From the NCBI GenBank assembly GCA_026874595.1, contig CM049306.1:85652142-85716141 (forward strand): a stretch of 64,000 bases of DNA, read 5' to 3'. Made by a program: the position numbers and the translations under genes. The notes below the pieces were generated by a model that saw only the letters and a list, made by a program, of their open reading frames with translations, ran no database searches and was not told where the DNA came from. Below, piece after piece: positions 11,351 to 24,000 of the stretch (position 1 is its first letter; the number at the start of each line of letters is the position of its first letter). The stretch is from Sipunculus nudus. Lineage: Eukaryota; Annelida; Sipuncula; Golfingiida; Sipunculidae.

Positions 11351-14300
11351 TTTGTAGACCATCTCTATTTTTCTTGTATATATAAGCTTGCACTCCAGCT
11401 GGTACATCTCACCATGTGGCTGTAATTGTGAGTGACACTGGTGACATATGACTCCCTTTTGTATCAGGCTATTAAGTGATAAGGCTGAGTGATAAGTACC
11501 TCGTTACTGCATAACAAAACACTGTTGTTGGAATACTTCAGCCAGGAATTAACACTATGAGAATATAGTATTAAGGTTTAGCTACTGATTTATAAGATGA
11601 TGGGAACATTTTGCAGTTTATTTTATGGAATCATAGCAATAAACTTCGTTTCCTAGATATCTGAATATTTTTATATAAATCACCACATATAAAAGCAAGT
11701 GTTTGTTCTCATAATATGTGGATGTGTTCTTGATTTAGGATGGCTTTATTTTATGACTCTTAGTCATGCTTTCTGCATTTCTATTCTTTCAGGTTTTGCA
11801 GTTTACCAACCCTGCTGACCCCATTGAAAAGCAGAGTGATAATAAAAAATATTGGACCTACACTTTTACATTTGCATATCTATAAATCTGATATGAGCGC
11901 CTGAACATGCCTTTTGAATTGTTTTGGACATTCATTACTGTAACATCATCTGGAGAATTTGCCCCAAGTTTGGTCTCTTGTTGGAGGATGTGTGATATCA
12001 AATGTCAGACTTGTAAGAAATCCATTATATCTTCCAGTAAGCCACCTTAGAAATCCTTTTTTTCAGTGCAGTTTCAGTCATTTACCTTCAGTTTTTGGTC
12101 CAATTTAGAGAATGGTTGTTGTCTGATTTCAGACCTGTCAGAAGTCCAAAATGGCCACCAGGCAACCATCTTTAAATTCCTTTTGATCATATTATCTCAA
12201 GAACTGTTAAAGTGAAGGCAGTCGGACGTATATTAATGTAATCTTGCAAAGGATTGGGTCAAATATTTCTTAATAAATATTATCATCATATATGAAAGTG
12301 CAGTACAGTTGGCTTGTATTGAATAAAAATTCATACAGAACACCTGTTTCTTATTAATTCTTGCATGGGTTTCCTTGATTTGTTGCTATATATTTTGATC
12401 TTATATTTGCCCTTTGTGGTGTTCCTTTTGAGACTGACAGGTATCAAGTAAGCTATGGGAATAGTTCTGGATACCTTAACAATCATACATTTTCCTCAGA
12501 CCATCAGTTCACTGTGTTTTAACCAGACATAGGTGATATATATTTCTGTTGTCGTAGAAAATTTCAACAAATTGGCAAATTGGTTCTTCAAAATTTGACT
12601 GGAAGTTGTGAATCTCAGCCCATGATGTCACAGGTCATGCTTGGCAGCTGAGCGTCATGACCCATGGGTCACTTGTTAAGGGGTTCACCCCAATATTTGC
12701 GGTCTGGACCCCCCCCCCCTCCTTTTCTGGACCAGGGGTAAATTTAAGGTTTTATCGTACATTGTATTTCTTGGTTGAACCCCTGTCAACATGTCGTCTC
12801 TGTCAGTTAGTTTTATGGTTGGTTGCAACTGGAATTACATGTTAAAACGTTCGCGGTAGGAAATGATGGAAATATACCACCATATGTATAGAAGGTCTGC
12901 AACGTATGCAATGTTTTCAATATAATTATATTTTCAAGTATATCATCGTTTTTCTTCTTCAGACAAATTGTTTATAGATTTCATTTCTGTTTTGTTTCAG
13001 CAATGTTATAACATGAAAAGTGTGATTATTCACTTTGTAAAATCCACGGTTACAGCAGATATTGGAATGTGCGTGGTTAATGATAGGTGACATTCCAAAG
13101 TTTATAACTTCTGGTGCTTAACCATGCCTAAAGAAGAGTGCAGCTCACTAGGTCATGTTTGAACTCTAGAAGCAGCTTTAGGTGAAAGAGTGCTATCCAT
13201 CTGTGATCACAATACTCTATAGCGACACGGTTTTCATGACAAACATTATCTATTATTATTAGCCCTTAAATACAATGCAATAAAATCAGATAATGTGCTC
13301 AAAGCATGCACTTATTTCAGTCTGCGCCGTTTCTGTTTGTATATGACTTTCTGCCCTCTTGTTATGAAATAAAAAAATAAATTTGACATATAAATGTATG
13401 CTTTTAGCAGATATGGCAAAACAAATGTAATTCTTTTTATCAGAGGACGAAATGCTGTGCCATTATACCATTTTGTGACACTCGGTCAATAAGTGTAATT
13501 GCATAACACAAAGGTATATTCTATAACCAGAAAGATTGTTATACGTTTGTCCCTGAAAAAAAGAGTCCAGGAACTATAAAAATGGACCCATGGGCCTTGA
13601 CGATCAGTTGACCTGGAAGTACCCAGGACAGGAATAATATATATTGGAGTTAGCTATACATAAAAAAACTGCATACCTGCCATTTGTGAGATATCCATTT
13701 ATACTCGAACATTTGTTTTAGATCAGCTGTCTAAACTTACTTATGAGTGTAAGGTTTCTTCTGAAGAATAATGCCGAAATCATTCAAAATCGGGTCAACA
13801 AACATCAGGTGTCCATGCAAACACGTTTGTCAGTGCGGTTCTATGTCTTCCAGCTCTTCTTAGTGGCACCTAACACATCCAGATTACAAATCTGTACTGG
13901 TAGAAAGAGATCATTATAACTGCTGCGGCTTACATGCACTTATTAACAATATATAAAGAACCAAAAGACAACAACGTTGTTGGATGGATGACTTAAAAGG
14001 CATACCATAATCTCAACAGGAATGGCAGTTGATGGAGAGATATTCCAATTCTCTTTGCATGTGATTTATAAATCACTTTATACTACATATATGCATGTGC
14101 TTTCTCATGAAGTGAGGACATCAGCTGGAATGAAAACTGTTCGTTTGAAGCGTAGCATAGCCATGGGTTCGCTGCTTGATACTGTTTGAATGATCCTTTT
14201 CCTATACAGCAGTGGTCTTTACACAGCCGTATTTGACTGCATGATTAATAAAAATTTGCACGTCCGACAAGGGATCCTACATGTGCTCCAGGGGTAGTTA

Positions 14301-15190
14301 TTAGAGTGCATGGTTATGACATGATTTTAGGACAGGGGTGACGTACCGAAGGGAACCACCTTTGTTAAGATGCCTACCAACCATGCAGTTGTGCAAAAAC
14401 TCGAACAAAACGAACGTTCAAGAGTACTCCCATCTAATCAATCTGAACTGCTGTGAGATAAAATGGTGTTATATTATTTATAAAATATAGCTGTAATATA
14501 GGTAATATAGTTATCATGGTATCTTAGAATGGTTTTTAATTCGTGAATAACTGAAGGTAATGATCTATAGCTGCCTGAAACCTCTTGGTACAACATGTTT
14601 TCCAATTCTGAAACGAATACTGTATGTGTCGTATCAGTATGTTTTAATCACATATCACTTACTCGTTTACTGAGAAGGTTAACCATAATTTGCATATTTG
14701 ATATCAGTCTATCAGTGCAAATGCTGAAAGTCTCATCTATATCTTGCATATAGAGGAAGAAACAAATCAGTAATGAAAGTGGTCATTTGTAGTGCAGGCA
14801 TTTGCAGTGCCATGCCAAGGTGTATGACTGCATGACTAAACACAAAGTTATTAACGCGAAATAATGTGCTAATTGATTAATGCGTCCATAACATATTTGC
14901 ATTAACTAATTTCTAACATGCAAGACAATCTAATCCAGCACAATTTGCCTGATAATTAATAATTAAGTTGTTCGTCTAAGAACAGGTCCAATGCACTGGG
15001 AGTAATTAGTTCGAATCAAATTATGGGAAGTCTGGCCCCATGATCACTTTCACTAAAAGCAAGCTTTTCGCCTGTCCTCTTTGAAGATTTTACAAGACTT
15101 CTGGACTACTCTGGGTACATATTAATAAACCAACTCCTATATGAAATGTTCTTGCTACGCCCCTGTGATGGAGTTATGAACTTGTACAGT
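11351..15190. other. Noncoding stretch without a recognised gene
   Basis: AT-rich with frequent stops. A G/C-rich repeat piece with GCGGTCTGGACCCCCCCCC lies near 12700; the short frame over it (12657-12845) is repeat-derived. No exon with convincing splice signals was found. Confidence 0.4.
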
Positions 15191-15275
15191 ACAGGTGCCC
15201 TTGTTGACCAAAAGAAAAAGCATGTAACCGAAAGTGGTTGATTGAGCATGTACGGAAGGTGAAAGGTCACCAGTT
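15190..15275 (+). repeat. Diverged partial copy of the 400-bp dispersed family
   Basis: GTGCCCTTGTTGACCAAAAG, ATGTAACCGAAAGTGG and GGAAGGTGAAAGGTCACC resemble the central block of copies A and C. Divergence is high. Confidence 0.35.
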
Positions 15276-15530
15276 ATTGGTAGTGAGAATACATGTATAT
15301 GAAGCAACGCAAAAATTGTCATTTGCTTATCTCTGATTCATTTTAGCAAAATGTCCTTGATTGGAGATTTTGGATTTCATCCGGTTATTCTGCCCCCCCC
15401 CCCCCCCCACCCTTCCATGTTCTAAAAATTGAATCTAGACAAAAACTGATAGTCTGCGAAAATTAGGTTCGGCATTCGCTTGGATTATTTTTTTTTTTGT
15501 AAAAGATCTAAGGGATTATCTTTATTTAAT

Positions 15531-15620
15531 ATGATTCAGATATCGGGATAGGTCCCTTTAATGATTCAGATATTGGGATAGGCCCCTTTAATGATTCAGA
15601 TATTGGGATAGGCCCCTTTA
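15531..15620 (+). repeat. 30-bp tandem repeat, three copies
   Basis: Exactly three 30-bp units beginning ATGATTCAGATAT.GGGATA and ending GG.CCCTTTA; units 2 and 3 are identical and unit 1 differs at two positions. It lies next to AAAAGATCTAAGGGATTATC, resembling the end of the 400-bp family. The apparent repeat protein on the minus strand is a by-product of the multiple-of-three unit. Confidence 0.9.
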
Positions 15621-16479
15621 AAATGAAAGAACTCGTGATCGTGCATTGCCTGTGTTTTTGAGCCTGATTAAGTGGGCATGTAATCAGTAAAATATGTGAA
15701 GTGAATTCACAGAAGTCACGTGGCTGGAGATGACAATGTGTTGCATGGAAATAGTCAGAATCATCAGAAACAATTGGTCTATAGCAACGTGTTTGCTTGG
15801 CATAGGGTAACGCCTGCCCATTGGATGTAAAATTGCATACAAATGTTAAACTGGTGCACCTCATAAAGCAGTATACAGAAAATTAGGGGCGCAATTTCCT
15901 TTTGTACTATAGAGGGTCAGGGTTGGTGGAAACGGTGCGTGGAGAAGCCCTTCATTCAGTCTTTTAAATCGGAGGAGTGGTTATGTTGATGAAATTTTGT
16001 GTTAATATACTTACTAATACTGTACTTTTATTGTAATATGTAAAATGTATTCCATAGTTGCAAAGGAAAACTGAATCACCAACCAATTTTATAACTTTTC
16101 TTTAATGTAATAAGGGATAATTAATATAAATAACACGTTCGGATATTTTTTTGTATGAAAAAACTAAAGCAATTATGAAGCGCCCTTTCGATTGATATTT
16201 TGAATTCAGCTACCATTCATACAGAAGTTGCTTTCAGTAGCTCATATTTGTATGGATTTAAAACAGAATTTCATTGTTATTGCTCAACGGCATGAAATAT
16301 TCTTTACCGCCCCTGACCGAACCACTGGTCATATATTAGGTAGGAGTCACCTTGTCCCTACAAATTTCGCCAAAGCGGAAAATAGAAAATTACCAGTGTA
16401 AGTTGCGCAGTTAAAGCCGACGGTATATATGCTAACAGTTTGTACAAACCAAATAAGATTTTATACGTGATGGTGAGAG

Positions 16480-16680
16480 GGAGGGGGGGGGGGGCGGGCT
16501 CCGGAGGTTCCGTTTGTTTTTTCAGCCGAAGCAACCTTTTTGTAAGGGTTTCAGACCAATTTTGCGGCCTGGACCCCCCCCCCCTTCCGAACCTGACGAC
16601 TTTTTTAGGTTTATCATAGTCCTCCTGGGTTGGACCGCCCCCCCGCCTTTCCTTAATCCTGGATCCGTCCCTGTATGTAT
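16480..16680. repeat. G/C-rich dispersed repeat
   Basis: GGAGGGGGGGGGGGCGGGC, TTTTGCGGCCTGGACCCCCC and CTTAATCCTGGATCCGTCCC recur as blocks also seen near 12700. The minus-strand frame 16358-16876 spans this and is not a gene. Confidence 0.5.
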
Positions 16681-19590
16681 CAAATGAGTGTGTACACTGA
16701 TTGCGGATCCATATCTGATCAACAAGCTTAAATAATGTATATATAGTCTTCATTTCGTGTGTCTTGCCTATAATTATGTGCTGGAGTACAAAATCTAAGT
16801 CAGAACCCTGGACTGGTTTGGCTATTGAGAATACAATCAGACCAGTAATTTCGGCTTGCCATGATGTTTGGCCCATATAAATGATTAATGATATGGGCGT
16901 ATATAACTTTGCAAGGGTACCATATATGGTGTACCGGTATCACAAATGGTGTTTAGTATAGAGAACTATACTAATTATGACATGGTACATGCATATATGA
17001 ATTTTTGGCCCAGTTTTAGCTATTGACCTGGAAATAGATTGGGATCATATGTATTCTGAAAGGGAATGTTTTCAACTTCATTAATACAAACACAGACCTA
17101 TCTATATCGGCTTTTAGCGTAAGCCCTGCACATGCATACAGTATGAACTACAGAATAGACAGGCACCGGGTGATGAACAGTTGCCGTAAGACAGCTCCCC
17201 GTCACTATCGGTTGGCCTGATAGATCAAACCAGTACAGACAAGCAGGTTATAACTGGTTTTTACGTCATACTGAATAGTCAGAAATTAATAAACCAGAAA
17301 CCTGCATTATAAAAAATGCAAGCATCGGTCATGTCCGCCCAAAACCGCCCCATTCACTTATTCGGCCCATATTCCCGTGCAGGTTCAATAGTACATTTGT
17401 GAATATTCCTTAATGACGTTCCTGAATCCGGATCAATTACCAGTTCCACTCCAAAATCTAATCAATAGTTCATTGTGCTTTTCCCGAAAGTCATGAAATT
17501 CCGTTCATGAACGCGTGAGTTATGTTTTGAACAAACACACATACACAAGTATTTGAAGTTTTGCATTAAAACAAGTAAAAATACAAAACGACCCAGATTT
17601 GGCCTTTGGATTATATTGTGTTTGACAAACCTCCTCGTGACTGAGGTATTTTACTGTTATCTGTTGTGTTGAACTCGAAACTTAGCCTCCCACTCTTTCC
17701 TTGTAAGTATCTTTTCAGCTCTAAATCTTAGGAGCTCAGTTCCAACGCAGTGAGGCAGTGTCAACTGTGAACTTTAAGACACAAAACACGTAGGTCTGAA
17801 TATAACGACATGTAGGCGGCAGTTCCCGCGAACCTATTCTTCTTACCAGAGGTTAACGACGGCGGCCTTTCAAAGGCTGGTGTGTTCAAGCAACATGAAA
17901 CGAACACGGAAAATATAACCCGGCCGAAAAACACGAAATACCATAAAACGTAAAATTGAACCATATTAGGACGTAATTTCAGCGTGATCTTTCCTAATTA
18001 CTCGATGAGTCGCCAAATATAGAGACCTTTAATTAAGTTGTTCAGCTCGGGACGTTTAATTAATATGTCACCCGGGCAGGGATGTTTCTCGCTCCATGGC
18101 ACCAAACAGCTTCATTTCAAATTAATAGGAACCGAACGTGAAGAGCGACCTCAGGTCCTTGGGAGACCCGACTTCTTCAAGTGCACAAGAAGCCACGGAA
18201 ATTACCAGATGGCTGCTGTTAATTTTGCATGTTACTTCCAAATTAACCGCACGGAAATAGAACTAGAGGCAACATGCAGCGGCGCTATCCTGTGTTCTTA
18301 TGAACAGTGTCACCGAGGGAAGGAAAACATCCCATCAATTACACAAGTTTAATTATCACTGTGGGTTAATACTAGTACACAATTAAAGGGACATCATCTA
18401 GAATCGTACAAATGCCATGCATAGAGTTTATCGCAATCGTTATGGTCACATTTTTCTAATGTGAGATTCATTCAACCTTTGGCAATTTATCCTATATAAA
18501 ACCTGAAACATGCATAATTATCCAGACTCCGTATAATCTGGTATTATATGAGCCAGAAACGTAATTTTCTCGTGTAAATATAACAGCAACTAATTAAACC
18601 TGTAGCGCACATTGACAGCTAAACTAAATCAAGTCCCCACTATATATCAATAGCAGCCAGCGGTGTCCTGGGTCTACCAAAACAGTGGTAAAAAGTTTAT
18701 ATTCAGCAAATTCGGGCTAACATTTGCTTCACACACTATTACCTTAATATATTAATGATATGTATTTCTTATGAATAATATGTAATTTTTTAAAGAGAAC
18801 GTCTTTGAATTGTATCCACTCTTGGAATCGTGCTGTATGTTTTTCAAGTGCAATTTTAGCCGACCGTCGTGTCAGCTGTTCACATTAATTTTGAAAATAC
18901 CGTTTTGTTATATATTGTTAAGTATATATTGTTTTTTCCTTTTATATGTATGTTTATGTATGTAATTTAGCAGACCAACATACTCATGTTGGATCTTGAA
19001 GGTGGATCATTATGACATCTAAGTGGGCGAAATATTTTTTTCACTATTAGACCAGAAATAATTGCTCTCAATTAAGATTCCGTTTACACTAGTACCGGTG
19101 CAGGGATTAACGTGTCTATGTGTATGTGATTTAAATGGGTTGAAAAAAACAGACGTATGGCTTTACCGATCAAACCGGTGGTAAATATATGTATCCAAGC
19201 AGCTAAAACTCAAACCACTAAGGCGTTCAGTACCAGTATTTACAATACACTTTTAGTTAAGAGCTTCGTTCAAGTATGGAATTCCCGTAACATGTCATCC
19301 AATATCAGTGCTTTTACATCTACATGAAGGTTAGTGGAGTGTAGAAAACGGTATAAGTTTACGTATTGTATAGTTCATGGCATATTCTATACATGTTATG
19401 TAGGTATTTTATTTATACACAGACCCGAAATTTCCAGTTAACCGCACCAGTGATTAGGTATTGACATTCATTTTATTACGCAAAGTTTAGCGGATGTAAG
19501 GATAATTGTCAAAAGGACGTATCCCTCCGACAGTAATATCTAACAAATGAATAGACCCGCCCTTGTTTGGCATGCACATGACACAAGACC
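16681..19590. other. Noncoding stretch without a recognised gene
   Basis: No domain-bearing frame. The plus-strand frame at 18065-18352 has an ATG and about 95 codons but no similarity that I recognise and no splice or poly(A) context, so it is left uncalled. Confidence 0.4.
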
Positions 19591-19595
19591 GTACA

Positions 19596-19656
19596 GATAT
19601 AAAAAGAAACAGGAATTTAGGTTTACTGTATATCCATCTGGACCATGTGATACAAG
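19596..19656 (+). promoter_or_regulatory. Possible TATA promoter and short 5' UTR exon of the zinc/PIN/CXC gene
   Basis: GATATAAAAA at 19596-19605 would place initiation near 19630, and GATACAAG|GTAAGTG gives a consensus donor after 19656. The matching acceptor (TTTGTTTACAG, ending 21007) lies directly before the ATG at 21009. This would make a 1.35-kb 5' UTR intron. The pairing is inferred, not shown. Confidence 0.35.
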
Positions 19657-19664
19657 GTAAGTGT

Positions 19665-19669
<5 letters not shown>

Positions 19670-19702
<33 letters not shown>
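19670..19702. repeat. (TA)n microsatellite
   Basis: Pure TA repeat just inside the proposed 5' UTR intron. Confidence 0.9.
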
Positions 19703-19706
<4 letters not shown>

Positions 19707-20161
19707 TATCGGCAAGCTTTTAGTGACATCTGATTTCAAATTCTGTTGATCTGGATGCTGATCTAGACCCACCCCTCCCCCCGCCCCGGTGAAACAATAT
19801 AAAGCTGGCTTCGCATAATGGCCCCGCTTCAAACCATAGCAAACATTTTCATGAAGTCAAGTAGTAGCGTGTGCCCCTCACCCCAGCAACGACCCCGGGG
19901 TTGAATCCTGCTGTACGCTGCATGCATGAGAAGTGTAAATATATCGTTATGTTAAACAATAATACAAAACTAACATTTGGCCTCACAGAAGATATTTGCG
20001 CAGTGAAAAATGTCCTCACGTTAATGGGGATGCTCTTTGGAGAGAGTTTGATTGAACAGGTGTTTGTTAAAATGGACGGGTCCAAACATAGGCTAGTCAA
20101 AATAGCACAAAAAAGGGCCAAACGTACCACTAATTGCAATAGAAACAAAACTTGCTGCAAA

Positions 20162-20807
20162 GTTATCCTAGGATACCCCCAAATAACATATCAAAAATGT
20201 AAATCAATGGAATGAGTGGAAGAATGTGCTTTGACCAGTTATATCAAGGAAGTTCGCTTTCTGTACCCGATTCCTAGGTATACATTTTCAGCCATAACAG
20301 ATATGAGGAGTTGACCACAAGTGTATCATTTATATCAAAACCTATGTTTTTTAAGGGGATCTTTCACATGGACTTGGTAAAAAAAAGATTGGGGCCTCCC
20401 TATAGGTGTAACATGTACTACCCTACCCCAAAATAACTCCACCATGGCTATCATGACACAGAGTTTCTGATTTAAAGAACATAATTTCTCTTTTCAGGCT
20501 TCAAATCCATTCACAGTTATTCTTAGATACCCCCAGATAACATATTTAAAGGTAAGTCAAAGTGATGTGTAGAAGACTGTTTTAATCAGTTATTTTGAGC
20601 TAGTTCATTTACAGTATCTGATCCCTAAGTACATTTTTAGCTATAAATGCTATGTAGATTAGTCCAGGAGTGTTCATTTGTACTGAACCCCGTTATTTGG
20701 GGTGATCTTTCACATGGACTTAGTAAAAAGGATTGGCAGCCTCCCTATAGGTGTAACATGTACTACTCTCCCCCCCCCCCCCAAACAGCTCCACCATGGT
20801 TGTAAGG
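20162..20807 (+). repeat. Diverged tandem duplication, period about 354 bp
   Basis: Block 1 (20162-20455) and block 2 (20516-20807) are colinear: GATACCCCCA.ATAACATAT, GATC.CTAAGTA-like text, GATCTTTCACATGGACTT, GCCTCCCTATAGGTGTAACA and CTCCACCATGG. Both lie in the presumed intron or leader of the downstream broken gene. Confidence 0.75.
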
Positions 20808-21008
20808 CCTAAAGTTACCAATTTCTCTTTTGGGATCTTCAAATTACATAAAAGAACAATGAGTAGTATGGTTATCGTGAGGATACCTTAGTGGGCTAAC
20901 TTTTTCATTGTTTTCTTTAAATGTTTCCTATAAATGTAAATGTATACCAACATATAGCAATATGGCATTTCTTAGTCAGACAGGCATAAGTGTTTCTTTG
21001 TTTACAGT

Positions 21009-24000
21009 ATGGCCGAGAAGTGTGCCCTATGTGGAGAGTACCTTGGTGATGGGAAACCTACAGCAACATTGACAGAAAAAGGATGCATAGGGATTGCCAA
21101 AGCAAATCTGGAACGAGAAGTTGAAATTGAAGTGAAACCTGGTGACAAGGTGCATGTGGACTGTAGACATAAACACACTAACAAAAATGAGATAAATAAA
21201 TTCAAACGGAGGCGGGTATCAGATAGCCCAGATCGAAGTGACTTAAATCGTACTCTTCGCTCAGAAAGCCCCGCATTTTCATACCAGGACCATTGTGTAC
21301 TCTGCGGACAACCTGATAAGTACAGTGGAAAGAAAAAAGACCATGTATTAATTCCGGTCCGGACCTTAGATTTTGATAGGTCTATACTAAATCACTGCAA
21401 TGATCGAAAAGATGACTGGGCAACCATCGTCAAAGCAAGAGTAACATTTACTCAGGACCTACACGCATTTGATGCAGTGTATCATGAACTTTGTAGCACA
21501 AATTTCAGGACTGGAAGGAACGTTCCCAAGATTTTCAAGGGTGGATTCATAGATCCATCCAAGAAACCAAAGATGGGGAGGCCAGAGAATAATGTTAAAC
21601 AAGAGGCTTTTATAAAAGTGACAGAATATTTCAAAGCAAATGATGAAGAACAGCCAACCATGATCTATGATCTGATTGACAAGATGGGAGAGTTTCTGCA
21701 GGGTACAGGCTTGGAGCCTTATGGTTTTACGTATATGAAGACAAATTTTCAGAAACATTTTGGAGATGGCATCATTATAGCAGAAATGTATTGTTATAAA
21801 AACATTGTTACATTGAAGGGTACTGCCTTATCTGTTCTCAGGGACTTTTATCAGAAGCCAAAGCTTCCTGACGCAGAAACAGAAAAAATGCGGGTGATTG
21901 AAACTGCCGCCAGTCTTATTAGAGATGACATTAAGACTGTTGTCCAGGATAAGGACATTTATCCCACTAGTCTTTCCATGTCTACTATTGAAGCATCTGC
22001 AGCATTTATCCCAGAATCATTGCAGTTGTTTCTGAAAACTCTGTTTGTGGGTACTAATAAAGAAATGAAAGTTTGCTCATTGGGGCAAGCCATTATACAG
22101 GCGACACGTCCGAGAATTTTAACTGCTCCCCTTCAGTTATGTTGACATGCATTCGAGTTTTGCCTCGAGATTTTTAATTGACTCCTTGAATGCACTTGGA
22201 TTCTGTTCCTCATATAATGAAGTTCTGAACTTCCAACGGTCAGCAGCAGTGAGCCAGGGACTTGATCTTACAGAGTTTTTCCCTGGACAATGGATGCAGT
22301 ATATAGCAGACAATGTCGACCACGACATAAGGACAATTGATGGACGCAACACTTTTCATGGCATGGGGGGTAATTGCGGCCGTTACGCCAAAGACTGATG
22401 TTACTCCAGTAGTGAAACGTGTTTCCGTGAGTGCTGATGATGTAACTGCTGTTGGACGTATCGCCATCAGGCCTTTCTTACCTACGGGAAATGAACTTCA
22501 AAAATTGAAATTTGAGTGCTTGCATGGCTTATCACTTCCGCACGAAGAAGGCAGACCTTTGGTTGACTTACTATGGAAAACCTCCCTGTGTCTTAAAGCT
22601 CCTAGGCCTGCATGGCCAGGGTACATGCAGTTAATATCAGATGGAGATCACCCCGGGAAATCATCAATCATGTTCCTGCCAATGATTGATATGAATCCGT
22701 CCGATATGACCTGTATCAATTCAACACTTCACTTCGTTTCTGACCATGCAAGACGCCATGATGTAGTGCCTGTAGTTACATTTGATCAACCACCTTGGTG
22801 GAAAGCCATGACCATATTAGAAGGTGCTCCGTTGGAGAGTCCTTTACACTCTATTATACCAAGGTTAGGCGGCTTCCATACTCTTATGAGTTTTTTGGGT
22901 TTAATTGGGCATCTAATGAGTGGAACAGGGATCCAGGAGTTACTAGAGGTGATCTTCGCTGCAAACACTGTTCCTCACATAATCAGTGGCAAAGCATATG
23001 CCAGAGCATTTCGTGGGCATTTTCTGATTGATGCTGTCCTGCATACACTTTTGTTGTCCAAAGTTTGTGGAACAAAGCTCACTCTTCCATACCAAGATGG
23101 TAATAAAGATGGGGTCAATGTCGACAGCCAACTATCAGGCAGTTCCGACCTGTATGATGACCTGATGTCAGGAACTGTGACCACTGGAGATGTAGAATCT
23201 TCGGAGATGCTTAAGTCACTTCAGGTTAGACTGAAATCTGTGACTGATGCAGCTGAGTCCGAGTCTTCAACTTCAAAACTTTGGTTGATGTACATGCACA
23301 TGATAGATATTACCAGAGACTTCATCAGATCTGAGCGGACCGGTGACTGGCAGCTACACCTTTCTACCATGCAAGAGATGTTGCCATTCATGGCGGCCTC
23401 CGGGCATAATTCGTACACGAAATCACTGCATATTTACCTTCAGAAGATGACCAAATTGTCAGAAACACACCCACGAGTCCATGGTTTGTTCCTTAGGGGA
23501 TTTCATGTCATACGGCGATCCAACCGTTTTTGGGCAGGGCTGTCACCAGACCTCGTGATCGAACAGGTCCTTATGAGGAGCTTGAAAACCAGTGGTGGCC
23601 TCACCCATGGGAGAGGTATGACCGAAGTCCAGAGGGTGCTTTGGTGTCTGTCAAGACCAGCCTGTGCTGAAATAAGCGACGCAATGCAACAACTGACCTC
23701 TGTTACCCTGAGGACAAGTGAGCAGCATAAGGATTCGTCTGTCGCTAGACAAAAGAGGGATGCAGCTGATTCCGAGAAACTTTTGTCATTCCTTGAATGG
23801 AGATCCCCATTTGATGCCAAGCCAGCCCTACAGAATATTGTTACTGGCATTTCTGCTGGAGCTCAGGTCAATGTTCAGCACGCAAAAGAAATTGGAGAAG
23901 ATATCCTGAATAAAATGGCTGGAAAAGGTGTTCTTCAACATTCCTTTAAGAGGAAGGACCAGGCTGTTACTTTCAGTTCCAAAGCATCTGTCAAGATCGG

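Noticed and set aside
16358-16876. 172-codon minus-strand frame
   Set aside because: It spans a G/C-rich dispersed repeat; the Pro/Gly-rich part comes from the homopolymers and there is no domain.
19871-20215. 114-codon plus-strand frame upstream of the zinc/PIN/CXC gene
   Set aside because: Starts at GTG, ends inside the duplicated block, and is not open in the second copy of that block.
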